Below are positions 50,304 through 59,611 of a DNA stretch of 64,000 nucleotides, piece by piece. The translations under genes and the position numbers were made by a program. The notes beneath the pieces are model-generated. The model was given only the letters and a program-made list of their open reading frames with translations. It searched no databases and was not told where the DNA came from. How positions within the stretch are numbered: the first letter of the stretch is position 1; each line of letters opens with the position of its first letter. The stretch lies in NCBI RefSeq assembly GCF_024171725.1, contig NZ_JAMTCG010000010.1, forward strand, positions 1-64,000, given 5' to 3'. The DNA comes from Williamsia serinedens. GTDB taxonomy: Bacteria; Actinomycetota; Actinomycetes; Mycobacteriales; Mycobacteriaceae.

Positions 50304-51175
50304 CGCGACCACCGGCCCAGAAGGTCCGCCGCACCCGACGTGAGGTCGGCGATCACCTCGGCAGCCGATCGCGTGCGCCGGACCATCGCGACCCCCTGGC
50401 CGGCGTTCACCCCGGTGCCGCCGTCGACCGCGGAGGTGAGGACGCGCTCGGGAAAGCGGTCGGGCCAGGCGTGTCCGGCGGCGCGGTCGAAGCGGGTGGT
50501 CACCTCGGTGGTCGTCTCGTCGGCCGTCACGAGGGCGGCCCGCGCGTCGTCGTCGATCAGCGACTCGACGCATCCGCTGAACACGGTGCCGACCCAGACG
50601 CCGGATGCGCCGGCGGCCAGCGCCGCGGCGACACCCCGCGCGGACGCGATGCCGCCCGCGGCGAGGACGGGGATCTGCACGCGGTCGAGCACCGCGCACA
50701 GCAGGGTCAGCGCGCCCACCGTCGGTGCGCCGTGGCCGCCCCCCTCGGATCCCCGTGCGACGACGACGTCGATCCCGGCGTCCTGCGCACGGACCGCCTC
50801 GGCGACGGTGGCGACCTGCGTCGTCGTGGTGATCCCCTGGGCGCGCGCGTCCGCGACCCACTCGAAGGACTCGCCGAAGCTGACGCTGAGCAGCGTGGGA
50901 CCGGCAGCGATGGCGGTGGGCAGCAGCTCCGTGTCCTGTCGCATCCGCCAGTCGACGAGGCCGATGCCCCACGGGCGGTCGCGGGCGTCGAACACCGACA
51001 GCTCAGCGCGCAACCGGTCGGTGGACCCGCTGCTGCCCATCCCGATCATGCCGAGGCCCCCGGCGCGGCTGACCGCCGTCGCGAGCGCGCCGCCCGCGGC
51101 ACCGCCCATCGGCGCGCAGACGATCGGGGTGGTCAGGCCGACCGAGCGCGTCCACGCGGTGTGCAGCCCGGTCAC
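50300..51175 (-). CDS. Nitronate monooxygenase family flavoprotein
   Basis: 291 residues from the GTG at 51175. TIM-barrel FMN enzyme: '[30 protein letters not shown]', '[23 protein letters not shown]' and '[32 protein letters not shown]' are typical of nitronate monooxygenase/2-nitropropane dioxygenase. It overlaps both neighbours by four bases (GTGA at each end), an unusual partner for a DNA-repair gene. Confidence 0.9.
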   Translation of the reverse strand: MTGLHTAWTRSVGLTTPIVCAPMGGAAGGALATAVSRAGGLGMIGMGSSGSTDRLRAELSVFDARDRPWGIGLVDWRMRQDTELLPTAIAAGPTLLSVSFGESFEWVADARAQGITTTTQVATVAEAVRAQDAGIDVVVARGSEGGGHGAPTVGALTLLCAVLDRVQIPVLAAGGIASARGVAAALAAGASGVWVGTVFSGCVESLIDDDARAALVTADETTTEVTTRFDRAAGHAWPDRFPERVLTSAVDGGTGVNAGQGVAMVRRTRSAAEVIADLTSGAADLLGRWSR

Positions 51176-51678
51176 GACCCCATCCTGCCCAGGTGGGGCG
51201 TCGGCAGGACGAGCGGGCCGTCCACGTCGAGCAGTGCGTGCAGGGACTCGTCGGCCCATGTCCGCAGTCCGTCGACGTCGACGCCGTCGGGTGCGGCATC
51301 GGACCCGGCGGTGATCGCGTCGCGCCCGCGCTCGATGAGCCGCCGCGCACCCGACGGGTTCCCGCGCTCGGCGTGGGTGACGCCGACCGCCAGCTGTGCG
51401 AGTCCCTTCCACACGCCGCGCTCGTCACCCGAGGTCTGCTTCCACGTCGCCTCGAGGATCTCGTGCGCGCGGAACGGCCAGCCGGTGTCGAGGAGATCCT
51501 GGGCGAGGGCGAGCGATTCCGCGGCCGACAGCACGACGTCGTCGCCCGGGCCGGGTGGCGTCACCCCGGCGGCGTCCCGCGGCAGCGGGCGGCCGAGGCG
51601 ATCACGGGGACGCGCATTGTGGGCGCGCCCCTCCTCGTCGCGGTCACGGTGGGTCGTGCGGCGGGCGTTCACCCTCAC
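51172..51678 (-). CDS. DUF309 domain protein
   Basis: 168 residues from a GTG at 51678. The N-terminus 'DRDEEGRAHNARPRDRLGRPLPRDAAG' and the core 'WPFRAHEILEATWKQTSGDERGVWKGLAQLAVGVTHAERGNPSGARRLIERG' are the actinobacterial DUF309 helical bundle. The function is unknown. It heads the overlapping operon with the nitronate monooxygenase and udgB. Confidence 0.88.
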   Translation of the reverse strand: MRVNARRTTHRDRDEEGRAHNARPRDRLGRPLPRDAAGVTPPGPGDDVVLSAAESLALAQDLLDTGWPFRAHEILEATWKQTSGDERGVWKGLAQLAVGVTHAERGNPSGARRLIERGRDAITAGSDAAPDGVDVDGLRTWADESLHALLDVDGPLVLPTPHLGRMGS

Positions 51679-51734
51679 CTCGCGCTCGTGTCGGGTCCGG
51701 GACCCTCAGCGTGTCACGTCGGTACCGGACGCGA

Positions 51735-52286
51735 TCAGCGCAGGGCCCGTCGTGCCTCCGGCCAGAACGCCGTGCCCGCGATCGCGACGCCGCCGGCGCC
51801 GATGATCGTGACGGCGGCGTCGACGCTCTCGCGGCCCTGGCTGGACCAGTAGACGTCCTCCAGGTCGAGCAGGAGGGCGAGTTCGTCGACGATGAGCGCC
51901 GTGCCGACCCCGTAGCTGATGGCGGTGAGCGGATGGCGACGGTGGTGCTCGGCGCCGCGGACGGCGATGGCGCCGACGCCGCCGAGCATGAGGATGCCGA
52001 TGTTGTAGTGGTGGAAATGCTTCCCGCCGAGGCTCATGCCACCACCGGCGGGACCGTGCCCGGCGCGGATCCAGTGCGTCAGAGCGCGGACCGCCACGAA
52101 CGTCGTGGTGAACGACGTCCACGACAGCAGCGCCGACTGCTGGCCCGGGTCGAGGGATCGCCGCCAGGCCCGTCGGAGACGATGCGCCCGCGCGCTGGTC
52201 GCCGTCAGGTCTGCGTCGCCGGGAGCGCCGTATCGGCGGGTCGGAGCAGTGTCCTCGGGGTGGTCGTGGGGCGGTACCTCCTGCAT
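51735..52286 (-). CDS. Integral membrane protein of unknown function
   Basis: 183 residues from the ATG at 52286 (a GTG at 52292 is also possible). After a charged N-terminus come about four hydrophobic segments and a conserved-looking His cluster 'GGKHFHHYNIGILMLGGVGAIA', which could bind metal or haem. I know similar uncharacterised actinobacterial membrane proteins but no function. Confidence 0.7.
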   Translation of the reverse strand: MQEVPPHDHPEDTAPTRRYGAPGDADLTATSARAHRLRRAWRRSLDPGQQSALLSWTSFTTTFVAVRALTHWIRAGHGPAGGGMSLGGKHFHHYNIGILMLGGVGAIAVRGAEHHRRHPLTAISYGVGTALIVDELALLLDLEDVYWSSQGRESVDAAVTIIGAGGVAIAGTAFWPEARRALR

Positions 52287-52375
52287 GCCCACGACGATGA
52301 CAGGCCGTCGGCGTCGCGCCCACCGGGTTTGCCGCACTCGGGTCGAGAGGATCGCATGCGGTCAGGACAAAACCG

Positions 52376-53542
52376 TCAGACCGGCGGATCCATGGGCGGA
52401 CCGACATAGGTGGCGCGGGGTCGGATGATGTGGCGATCGCGTGCCTGTTCGAGGACGTTGGCGGTCCAGCCGACGACGCGACTGACCGCGAACGTCGGCG
52501 TGAACATCTCCCGCGGGAGACCACAGCGATCCATCACGACGCCCGCGTAGAACTCGACGTTGGCGTAGCGCGGGCGATCGGGACGGGCCTCCGCGAGGAC
52601 CTCGACGACAGCGCGTTCGACCTCGACGGCGAGTTCGGCCGTGCGCCCACCCAGTCGGGTCGCGACCTCGCGCAACAGCTCGGAGCGGGGATCGCGCGTG
52701 CGGTACACGGCGTGGCCGAAGCCCATGAGCCGACGGCCCGCGTCCAGTTCGTCCCGGGCCCACCGGCGGGCGACGTCGCCGGCGTCCGCGACGGTCATCG
52801 CGGGACCACCGCGCGCCGCGATGGCGTCGAGGGCGTCGAGTGCGCGGTCGGGCGCACCGCCGTGGAGCGGGCCCGAGAACGCCCCGATGGCGCCGCAGAT
52901 CGCCGACGGCAAATCCGCGCCGGTCGACGCGATCACCCGGGCGGCGAAGGTGGAGGCGTTGAAGCCGTGCTCGACCGTCGAGATGAGGTACTGCTCGATC
53001 GCACGGGTCTCGTCGGGTCCGGCCACCTCGCCGGTCACGGCGTGCAGCCAGTGGGCTGGCGTGTCCAGATCCTCGCGGGGGACCACGGGGTCGAGTCCGT
53101 GGGCCGCGCGATGTACCTCGCCGAGCAGCGTCGGGACCATGGCGCACAGTCGGATCCCGTCGTCGCGCCGGGTGTCCTCGTCGCAGTCCCACAGTGGTCG
53201 CATGCCCGTGTACTGGGCGGCTGCCGACAGCACCGTCCGGAGATCGACCAGCGGGCGGTGGTCGCCGGGCGTCGAGCCGATCGTGCGCGCGAGTGCCACC
53301 AGGTCCTCCGGCACCACGCGGTCGGTGCGGATCCGCTCGACGAACGTGTCGAGTTCGGCCGGGTCCGGGAGGCGCCCGTGGACGAACAGGAACCACACGC
53401 GCTCGAACGACGACGAGCGGGCGAGGTCCGTCGCCGGGTACCGGTTGTAGTGGTAGAGGCCCTCGTCGCCACGGACGTCCCCGATGGTCGTCTCCGCGAC
53501 GGAGACGTCGGACAGCCCGGGCGCCGCCTCGATGAGGGTCAT
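52376..53542 (-). CDS. Citrate synthase family protein (CitA-like)
   Basis: 388 residues. Citrate-synthase motifs: 'YHYNRYPATDLA', 'TVEHGFNASTFAARVIAS', 'GPLHGGAPDRAL' (catalytic His) and 'MGFGHAVYRTRDPR' (second His). The third catalytic position is Glu in 'NVEFYAGVV' instead of Asp; I recall the same in mycobacterial CitA. It condenses oxaloacetate with acetyl-CoA or possibly propionyl-CoA. It is divergent from a second, DNA-binding citrate-synthase paralogue. Confidence 0.88.
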   Translation of the reverse strand: MTLIEAAPGLSDVSVAETTIGDVRGDEGLYHYNRYPATDLARSSSFERVWFLFVHGRLPDPAELDTFVERIRTDRVVPEDLVALARTIGSTPGDHRPLVDLRTVLSAAAQYTGMRPLWDCDEDTRRDDGIRLCAMVPTLLGEVHRAAHGLDPVVPREDLDTPAHWLHAVTGEVAGPDETRAIEQYLISTVEHGFNASTFAARVIASTGADLPSAICGAIGAFSGPLHGGAPDRALDALDAIAARGGPAMTVADAGDVARRWARDELDAGRRLMGFGHAVYRTRDPRSELLREVATRLGGRTAELAVEVERAVVEVLAEARPDRPRYANVEFYAGVVMDRCGLPREMFTPTFAVSRVVGWTANVLEQARDRHIIRPRATYVGPPMDPPV

Positions 53543-53606
53543 GTCGGGTCACCCATACGAATCGTGGTCACACCGGCTACGTTCGGCCGTGGCGACGACG
53601 TCGTCA

Positions 53607-53625
53607 ATGTTGATCGGATCAACAT
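53607..53625. promoter_or_regulatory. 19-bp palindrome upstream of the HTH-citrate synthase gene
   Basis: ATGTTGATC-G-GATCAACAT, nine perfect base pairs around one base, 14 bp before the GTG start and just ahead of its GGAGG. Its position between the divergent citrate-synthase genes fits an operator for the fusion protein itself. Confidence 0.7.
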
Positions 53626-53639
53626 CGGAGGCAGCTGCC

Positions 53640-54833
53640 GTGCGACGACACACCCGACGCTGGCCCACCGCCATCCGTCACGACGGCCGCGACTACCTGT
53701 CGACCGCGCAGACCGCCCGCGTGCTCGGGGTGCAGCCGGCGACGGTGTACGCCTACGTCAGCCGCGGCCGGCTCACCAGCGTGCGCATCGAGGGGCAGCG
53801 CGGGAGCTTGTTCGCCGTCGCCGAGATCGAGGCGTTCGCGCGCCGGACCGAGCGCCGACCACCCGCCGGGGTGGTCGAGCGCATCCGCACCGAGCTCACC
53901 CTCATCGAGGGCGACGAGTTGTACTACCGCGGCCGCCGCGCCGTCGACCTGGCGTGGGAGTGCGACGTCACCGAGGTTGCGGCCCTCCTGTGGGACGCGC
54001 CCTGGCCGACGGTGCGGGTGTCCCCGGTACGGGTGCCGCGGGACGTCCGCGGACTCGACGTGATCCACGCCGTCGTCGCAGAACTCGGCGCCCTCGACGC
54101 CGACCGTCATGTCGAGCAGACATCGGCGCGCGTCGCCGCCGCGGCACAGATGGTGCAGACCGCAGTCATGTCGCTGCCTCTTGCGGGTGACGACCCCGGC
54201 ACCGGATCGTCTCTCGCGCAATGCCTGTGGCCCCGACTCACCGCGATGGCCCTTACACCGCGCCGGGTACGGCTGCTGAACGCCGCGCTCGTCCTGCTGG
54301 CCGATCACGACTTGTCCGCCAGTGCTGTCGCCGCGCGGGTGGCCGCCAGCGCCCGCGGCAGCGTGTACGCCGTCGTGTCCGCGGGACTCGGAGCATTCGA
54401 CGGACCCCTGCACGGGGGTGCCGCCTCCGCTGCGCAGGAATTCGTGCGTGCACTCGTCGACGTGCCGGGCGACGTGCGAACTGACCTCGCAGCTCGAGAA
54501 CGACTCCCCGGGTGCGGTCACGTCGTGTATCGCGAGCAGGACCCGCGCGCCGAGGCGCTGTTCACCGCCATGTACGACGACGGCATGCCGCATCACCTGC
54601 AGGAGGTGACCGACGCGATCCGAACCGAGGCTGCCGCCCGGCATCTCCCTGTCACCTCGGACCTGGCGCTGGCCGTCATTGCGACGCGGTATCGGATGAT
54701 CGACGACGCGGCGATGACCGTCTTCGCGCTCGCGCGAATCGTCGGCTGGGTCGCGCACGCGCTGGAGGAGTACGCGGAGACACCGTTGCGATTCCGGCCG
54801 GAGGGCGTGTACGTCGGGATCCGACCGACGTGA
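53640..54833 (+). CDS. Helix-turn-helix/citrate synthase fusion protein
   Basis: 397 residues from the GTG at 53640 (GGAGG eight bases upstream). Residues ~20-68 ('YLSTAQTARVLGVQPATVYAYVSRGRLTSVRIEGQRGSLFAVAEIEAFARR') are an excisionase/MerR-type winged helix. From ~80 on it is a citrate synthase: 'ADHDLSASAVAARVAAS' (His223), 'GPLHGGAAS' (His258), 'GCGHVVYREQDPRA' (His294) and Asp341 in 'VTSDLALAV'. The active-site residues are therefore retained. It may be an enzyme, a metabolite-sensing regulator, or both. Confidence 0.87.
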   Translation: MRRHTRRWPTAIRHDGRDYLSTAQTARVLGVQPATVYAYVSRGRLTSVRIEGQRGSLFAVAEIEAFARRTERRPPAGVVERIRTELTLIEGDELYYRGRRAVDLAWECDVTEVAALLWDAPWPTVRVSPVRVPRDVRGLDVIHAVVAELGALDADRHVEQTSARVAAAAQMVQTAVMSLPLAGDDPGTGSSLAQCLWPRLTAMALTPRRVRLLNAALVLLADHDLSASAVAARVAASARGSVYAVVSAGLGAFDGPLHGGAASAAQEFVRALVDVPGDVRTDLAARERLPGCGHVVYREQDPRAEALFTAMYDDGMPHHLQEVTDAIRTEAAARHLPVTSDLALAVIATRYRMIDDAAMTVFALARIVGWVAHALEEYAETPLRFRPEGVYVGIRPT

Positions 54834-54917
54834 CGGCCCACTCTGTGGAGTTGTCAAGGTACTGATGCGGTCCTGACCGGTGGTCAGGTGCACGGAATGT
54901 GCTGTCGCTGAGTCGTG

Positions 54918-56198
54918 TCAGGCGGCCATGGAGTCGAGTCGGAGTGTTCGTCGGTTGTAGGCGGGTTGTAGTTCGCGTCGGGGGTCGACGGTGGCTGGTG
55001 GTCGGATCCAGGGGTGGCGGTCGGGTCCCATCTCGATCTCCCAGCCGTGCTGGTGCACGGCGACGTGGCAGGTGCGGCAGAGCAGGCACCCGTTGTCACA
55101 CGTGGTGGGCCCGCCCTGGGAGTGGAACACGATGTGGTGGACGTCGGTCCATGAGGCGGGATTCCCGCACATGACGCACGTTTGGTCACGGGCGACGATG
55201 GCTTTACGGGTGCGGCCGGTGAACAACCTGGCCTTCGGGGAGATGTCGACGGGCGCGGCGTCGACGTCCACGGCGATGCGGGTGACCGAGGCGTCGCATG
55301 ACAGCAGCGACACCGCCTCGTCGGAGACGCTGCCCATCCACTGCAGGTGCGCCGGCCCGACCGGGGTGATCCCGCAGCACGAGCCACCGGCGGTGGGCAC
55401 GGTCAGCAGGATCTCGGTCTTGGCCGACCCGACGAGCCCATCTATCCCGAGCGCTCGGGACGCCGCCTCGACAACTTGCACGAACGCATCCGCCCGCCGC
55501 TGATTCGCCGACCGCGGGTCCGGCGTGCCGTCCGGTAGCGGCCGCGGCCGCGAGGCGGTGTCGACGCACGAGATCAACCGCTCACCCGCGACAACGTCGA
55601 GGTCGAACGACCCCGCCAGCCGACCGTCGTCGCGCTGCGCCCACGACAGTTCATTGAGTGTCGTGTCTTCCGCAACCGGTGGCACCGGCCCGTCGACCTC
55701 AGGCTGGTTCTCGAGCGCGATCGCCCGCGCCCGATCGTCGATCTCAACCGGCGACCGGCCCGCCAAAGCGTGCCCGATCAACACCGCCTCGGTGTCGACT
55801 GCGAACTCCGACCCCAGCGGTGACCGGGTGCGCGTGCAGACGTGCCGAACTCCGCGGGCGACCGCGTCGGCATACTCCGCCGACATCGATCCATCTCGCA
55901 GATGCCGCGCCAGCGCCGGAAGATGCGCGATCGCACGCCCCAGCCGGATCGCCCGGGATGCGACCCCAGGAACGCAGCCGTGACGTCGCAGCAGCTCTCG
56001 CGCCGACATCCCCACCCGCTTCGCCGTCCCGTGGCACTCGATCTCCCCGGTCACCCGGGCCAGCAACCCGTCCGCAGCATTGCGCGCCGTAACCGCGGCA
56101 CGCACCCCCGCCACCAACGCGTCATCATCCGCGGGCATCTCGCACCCGCGGACGGCATCGGCGAGGCGATCCGCCGCCTCGAGCACCTCGTCGAACAT
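54918..56198 (-). CDS. DUF222-HNH endonuclease protein
   Basis: 426 residues. An N-terminal DUF222 (13E12-repeat) helical region is followed at the end by an HNH motif 'CVMCGNPASWTDVHHIVFHSQGGPTTCDNGCLLCRTCHVAVHQHGWEI', with the zinc cysteines and catalytic His-His present. The family is highly multiplied in mycobacteria and relatives; its role is uncertain (phage/REP-like or repair). The ATG at 56198 was chosen because TAGAGT lies exactly seven bases upstream. Confidence 0.88.
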   Translation of the reverse strand: MFDEVLEAADRLADAVRGCEMPADDDALVAGVRAAVTARNAADGLLARVTGEIECHGTAKRVGMSARELLRRHGCVPGVASRAIRLGRAIAHLPALARHLRDGSMSAEYADAVARGVRHVCTRTRSPLGSEFAVDTEAVLIGHALAGRSPVEIDDRARAIALENQPEVDGPVPPVAEDTTLNELSWAQRDDGRLAGSFDLDVVAGERLISCVDTASRPRPLPDGTPDPRSANQRRADAFVQVVEAASRALGIDGLVGSAKTEILLTVPTAGGSCCGITPVGPAHLQWMGSVSDEAVSLLSCDASVTRIAVDVDAAPVDISPKARLFTGRTRKAIVARDQTCVMCGNPASWTDVHHIVFHSQGGPTTCDNGCLLCRTCHVAVHQHGWEIEMGPDRHPWIRPPATVDPRRELQPAYNRRTLRLDSMAA

Positions 56199-56205
56199 GT
56201 GTACG

Positions 56206-56211
56206 ACTCTA
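56206..56211 (-). promoter_or_regulatory. -10 element of a probable leaderless transcript of the DUF222-HNH gene
   Basis: On the minus strand TAGAGT, seven bases, then ATG. There is no Shine-Dalgarno sequence. Confidence 0.45.
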
Positions 56212-56268
56212 GGCGCCTGCACCGACACCCCGTCCCGCGATCAGGCGGAAAGCGCACAACCTGTGAAC

Positions 56269-57681
56269 TCAGCGCGAACTGTGCACAATTGCTTTCCGGC
56301 CTCGCAGGAAGTACGCCGCGGTGACACCGGCGAACCAGACCACGCCGACCACGATGGCCGTGCGCCCGGAGTCGCTGAAGAAGAGCAGCACGACGACCAG
56401 TGCGAAGAACGCGAGCGCCAGGGCCGTCGAATACGGCGCCCACGGCAGTCGGTAGTCGGATGCCTCCACCTCACCGCGGGCGACACGGCGGCGGTACACG
56501 GTGTGGGCCACGAGGATCGAGCTCCACACGAAGATGATGCCGATGGTCGAGACCGAGGTGATGTAGGCGAACGCCTTGTCGGGGCTGACGATGTTCACGA
56601 TCACGCCGATCACCATCACGGCGGCCGACAGCACGATCCCGGCGACAGGGACGTGCCGACCCGACAACGCCGTCAACCGCGCCGGTGCCTCCCCGCGCTG
56701 GGCGAGGCTGCGCACCATGCGGCCGGTGGAGTAGATGCCGGAGTTGCACGACGACAGCGCGGCGGTCAGCAGGATGAAGTTCACGATGCCCGCCGCGGCG
56801 GGGATGTCGATGTAGGAGAACACCTCGACGAACGGGCTGTTGCCGTCGGAGAAGTTGCGCCACCCCCGCACCGACAGGATGACGAACAGCGCGCCGACGT
56901 AGAACAGGCCGATACGGAACGGCAGCGTGTTGATCGCCTTGCGCAGCGTCACCTTCGGGTTCGCGGCCTCACCGGCGGTGACGCCGACGAGTTCCACACC
57001 GACGTAGGCGAAGAGCACGATCTGCAGACTCAACAGCGCGGAGTCGAAACCGGTCGCGAAGAAGCCCCCGTCGTTCCACAGGTTCGTCACCGACGGCCCA
57101 CTGCCCGGGCCGATCCCGGCGATCGGCAGCAGCACCAGAGCGCCGACGAGGATCATGCCGAGGATGGCGGTCACCTTGATCATCGAGAACCAGAACTCGG
57201 CCTCCCCGAAGACGCCGACGGAGATGAGGTTGACCCCGAACAGGATGATCAGGACCACCAGCGCGGTGACCCACACCGGGATCGACGGCAGCCAGTAGTT
57301 CACGTACTTCCCGGCGACGGTGATCTCGGCCATGCAGGTCGTCGTCCACACGGCCCAGTAGGTCCAGCCGTTCGTGAAACCGAGGAAGCGGCCGAGGAAC
57401 TCGTGGGCGTACTCCGAGATCGACCCGGCGACAGGGCGATAGATCAGCAGTTCGCCGAGGGCGCGCATCACCACGAAGATCGCGAGCCCGGCGACGAGGT
57501 ACGCGAGGATCAGGGCCGGTCCGGCCTGTTCGATCGCGCCACCGGCGCCGTAGAAGAGTCCCGTGCCGATCGCGCCGCCGAGCGCGATCATCTGGACGGT
57601 TCGGGCGGAGAGGCCGCGCTGGTAGCCGTCGTCCGGGTCGGACTCGGGCCCGGGCGCACCGGGAGTGGTATGTGTCACCAT
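56269..57681 (-). CDS. Amino-acid permease, APC superfamily (AAT/GabP type)
   Basis: 470 residues with twelve predicted membrane helices. The first carries 'MIALGGAIGTGLFYGAGGAI', followed by 'RALGELLIYRPVAGSISEYAHEFLGRFLGFTNGWTYW', the standard signature of amino-acid:H+ symporters. 'ELVGVTAGEAANPKVTLRKAINTLPFR' is the conserved loop. The specificity is not readable. It lies 34 bp downstream of the tetR gene on the same strand. Confidence 0.9.
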   Translation of the reverse strand: MVTHTTPGAPGPESDPDDGYQRGLSARTVQMIALGGAIGTGLFYGAGGAIEQAGPALILAYLVAGLAIFVVMRALGELLIYRPVAGSISEYAHEFLGRFLGFTNGWTYWAVWTTTCMAEITVAGKYVNYWLPSIPVWVTALVVLIILFGVNLISVGVFGEAEFWFSMIKVTAILGMILVGALVLLPIAGIGPGSGPSVTNLWNDGGFFATGFDSALLSLQIVLFAYVGVELVGVTAGEAANPKVTLRKAINTLPFRIGLFYVGALFVILSVRGWRNFSDGNSPFVEVFSYIDIPAAAGIVNFILLTAALSSCNSGIYSTGRMVRSLAQRGEAPARLTALSGRHVPVAGIVLSAAVMVIGVIVNIVSPDKAFAYITSVSTIGIIFVWSSILVAHTVYRRRVARGEVEASDYRLPWAPYSTALALAFFALVVVLLFFSDSGRTAIVVGVVWFAGVTAAYFLRGRKAIVHSSR

Positions 57682-57715
57682 CCGACGGACACTAACTGAG
57701 CGGTTCAGGGCATCA

Positions 57716-58357
57716 TCAACCTGGCTTGTCGGTCACGCCGACGAGCTCGAGGATGGTCCTGAGCGAGGTCCGCAGCGGTTCGACGTCGCGGTGTACCTGC
57801 GCGATCAGGAGGCCACCCTGCAGGGCGGCCAGCAGGGTGATCGCGACCGCGTCGGGGTCGACGCCGGGCAGCAGATGCCCCTCGTCGCTCATCCGCCGCA
57901 ACCCGTCGCGGATGGCGCCCGACCACCGACCGAACCCGGCGGCCGCGAGGGTTCGCGCGCGGGGGTCGGTCTCGGCGATCTGACTCCCGAGGGCCCCGAG
58001 CGGGCACCCGCCCGCCGCGTTGACCTCCCGGGCGTGACCCACCACGGTGTCCCGCCAGCTGAGCAGGTTGTCGACCGAGGACAGGTCCGCCTCCGTCGTC
58101 GCCTCCACCAGTCGATCGGCCTGATACTCGACGACCGCCGCGACGAGCCCCTCCTTGTCGGTGAAGTAGTGGTATAGCTGCGAACTGCTCACATCTGCCG
58201 CGGCTTTGACGTCGTCGAGTGTCGTCGCGGCGATCCCTCGCTCCCAGATGAGTCGCGCCGCGGCGGCGACGATCCGCTCGCGGGTGCGGCGCCCCTTGGC
58301 GGTCAGCGTCACCGCACCCGGGGCGGATCTGCCGCGGTTCTGGTGTCGATAATCCAT
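57716..58357 (-). CDS. TetR-family transcriptional regulator
   Basis: 213 residues from the ATG at 58357 (GAGGTGGAA just before it). The N-terminal HTH 'RRTRERIVAAAARLIWERGIAATTLDDVKAAADVSSSQLYHYFTDKEGLVAAVV' is complete. The C-terminal ligand domain contains 'GGCPLGALGSQIAETDPRAR', typical of the TetR_C_16/YxaF-like group. Its divergent target was probably the NmrA-like gene, which is now truncated after ~70 codons. Confidence 0.9.
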   Translation of the reverse strand: MDYRHQNRGRSAPGAVTLTAKGRRTRERIVAAAARLIWERGIAATTLDDVKAAADVSSSQLYHYFTDKEGLVAAVVEYQADRLVEATTEADLSSVDNLLSWRDTVVGHAREVNAAGGCPLGALGSQIAETDPRARTLAAAGFGRWSGAIRDGLRRMSDEGHLLPGVDPDAVAITLLAALQGGLLIAQVHRDVEPLRTSLRTILELVGVTDKPG

Positions 58358-58372
58358 TTCCACCTCATGAGA

Positions 58373-58581
58373 ATGGACTGCATGATCCAGAATGCACAAG
58401 CATCGCCAGTCGTCGTCACCGGAGCCACGGGCCGGGTCGGTCGGCCACTCGTCGATGAGCTGTCCCGCAGGGGGCACCCGGTCCGGGCCGTCGCCCGCGA
58501 TCCGATGTCGACGTCCTTCGCCTCCGGTGTCGACGTCGCTGCCTCGGCTCTCGACGCAGTCCGGGGAGCGGGCGCGGTGTT
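58373..58581 (+). pseudogene. Truncated NmrA-like NAD(P)-binding protein
   Basis: It starts at ATG 58373 or 58382 and reads 'VVVTGATGRVGRPLVDELSRRGHPVRAVARDP...ALDAVRGAGAVF', the N-terminal Rossmann part of an NmrA/SDR-a7 protein, then ends abruptly at the left copy of the 15-bp repeat. The frame stays open to 58837, but from 58582 it no longer looks like this family. The missing ~200 residues are not found after the right copy of the repeat. Confidence 0.75.
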
Positions 58582-59251
58582 TAAATTATCGGCGCGACGC
58601 ATGCAGGCCAGTTCCCCGAGGTTGCTCGACATGATTGCACGCCGGCGACCCACCACCCTCCCCCGAGTTGGTAGGCCACCGGCGGCCGCCCGGGAGCGCA
58701 TTCCAACCCCGGTAGCTAATCGGGGGCCACCCGCGGCCGACGTGCTGCTGGGAGGGCCGGCCGGGGTCAGTGCAATCGTAGGCACAACCGTCAGATGTCC
58801 GCGCCGTCTCGCGCTGGCCGATATGGCCATCATTTGATGCAAATTTGCACATTGTTTAGCGCCCGCATGATCTGGCTACCCCCAGCTGCAGGGGGACCGA
58901 CGGTCCGCCCAGGTGCCGTGCGTTAAGCCGAAGCCGCGGCACCGCCCTCGCGCGTTCGAAATCTCGACCGGGCTGACGGAGAGTTCCAGGACTAACGTCG
59001 GCATCTGATGTCCGCGCTAGAACGGCTGAGGCGTAGCGGGGGAGGCCTCAGACACGTCGAGATCGTCGCGCCTCTCCAAGTCAGGGCGTGGCGCGTAGCG
59101 AGCAGGGCCACGAACGCGTCGGGGTCACGTTCACCGCCGGCCAGAGCGTCGACAATCACCCGGTAGGTTCGCTCGACGTACATTATCGAACCGCCAGCGT
59201 CCTCACTTGCGGTGCGCGAACAGAACCGACAGGCGAGGTATCAAAAGGGCG

Positions 59252-59572
59252 ATGGAAGTGTTTCACGTGAGCTCCTCGCTCAATCGAGAGTCGATCAGGG
59301 AATTCGGCTTGGACTGCTCGCGGATGGGTGCGGCGCCCGGGATCGCGGGTAGCCGGGTACCTCAGGTGCAGGGGTGCTTTCTCGCGGTGGGTGACTACGA
59401 GTGTCGCTGGTTCACCGACATGAACAACACGGGCGGACCTGTCGATGTGTGGCGTGTGGATGGCGTGGCCACCGAGATGCTGCGAACGTCGATGGAGGGG
59501 TATCAGTATTTTCCTGGACCGATCGCAGCCACTCAGCTCACGCTGCTCCGGACTGATGTCCCACCGCGGTAG
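59252..59572 (+). CDS. Small uncharacterised protein, possibly ADP-ribosyltransferase-like
   Basis: 106 residues from the ATG at 59252 (AAAAGGG upstream). It begins 'MEVFHVSSSLNRESIREFGLDCSRMG', which resembles the substrate-binding start (H-x-S...I-x-x-x-G-L) of small ADP-ribosyltransferase/KptA-like folds, and contains 'GCFLAVGDYECRWFTDMNNTGGPVDVWRVDGV' and 'YQYFPGPIAATQLTLLR'. I recall similar short actinobacterial proteins but no characterised member. It is the only intact-looking gene inside the repeat-bounded segment. Confidence 0.65.
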   Translation: MEVFHVSSSLNRESIREFGLDCSRMGAAPGIAGSRVPQVQGCFLAVGDYECRWFTDMNNTGGPVDVWRVDGVATEMLRTSMEGYQYFPGPIAATQLTLLRTDVPPR

Positions 59573-59611
59573 CGGATCGCAGGGCTAGATCGGCCGTCCC
59601 GGTGGTTCGCT

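Noticed and set aside
58992-59183. 63-codon minus-strand frame beginning MYVERTYRVIVDALAGG
   Set aside because: The first half looks protein-like but it has no ribosome site, no recognised family and a nonsensical end; could be another remnant, not supportable.
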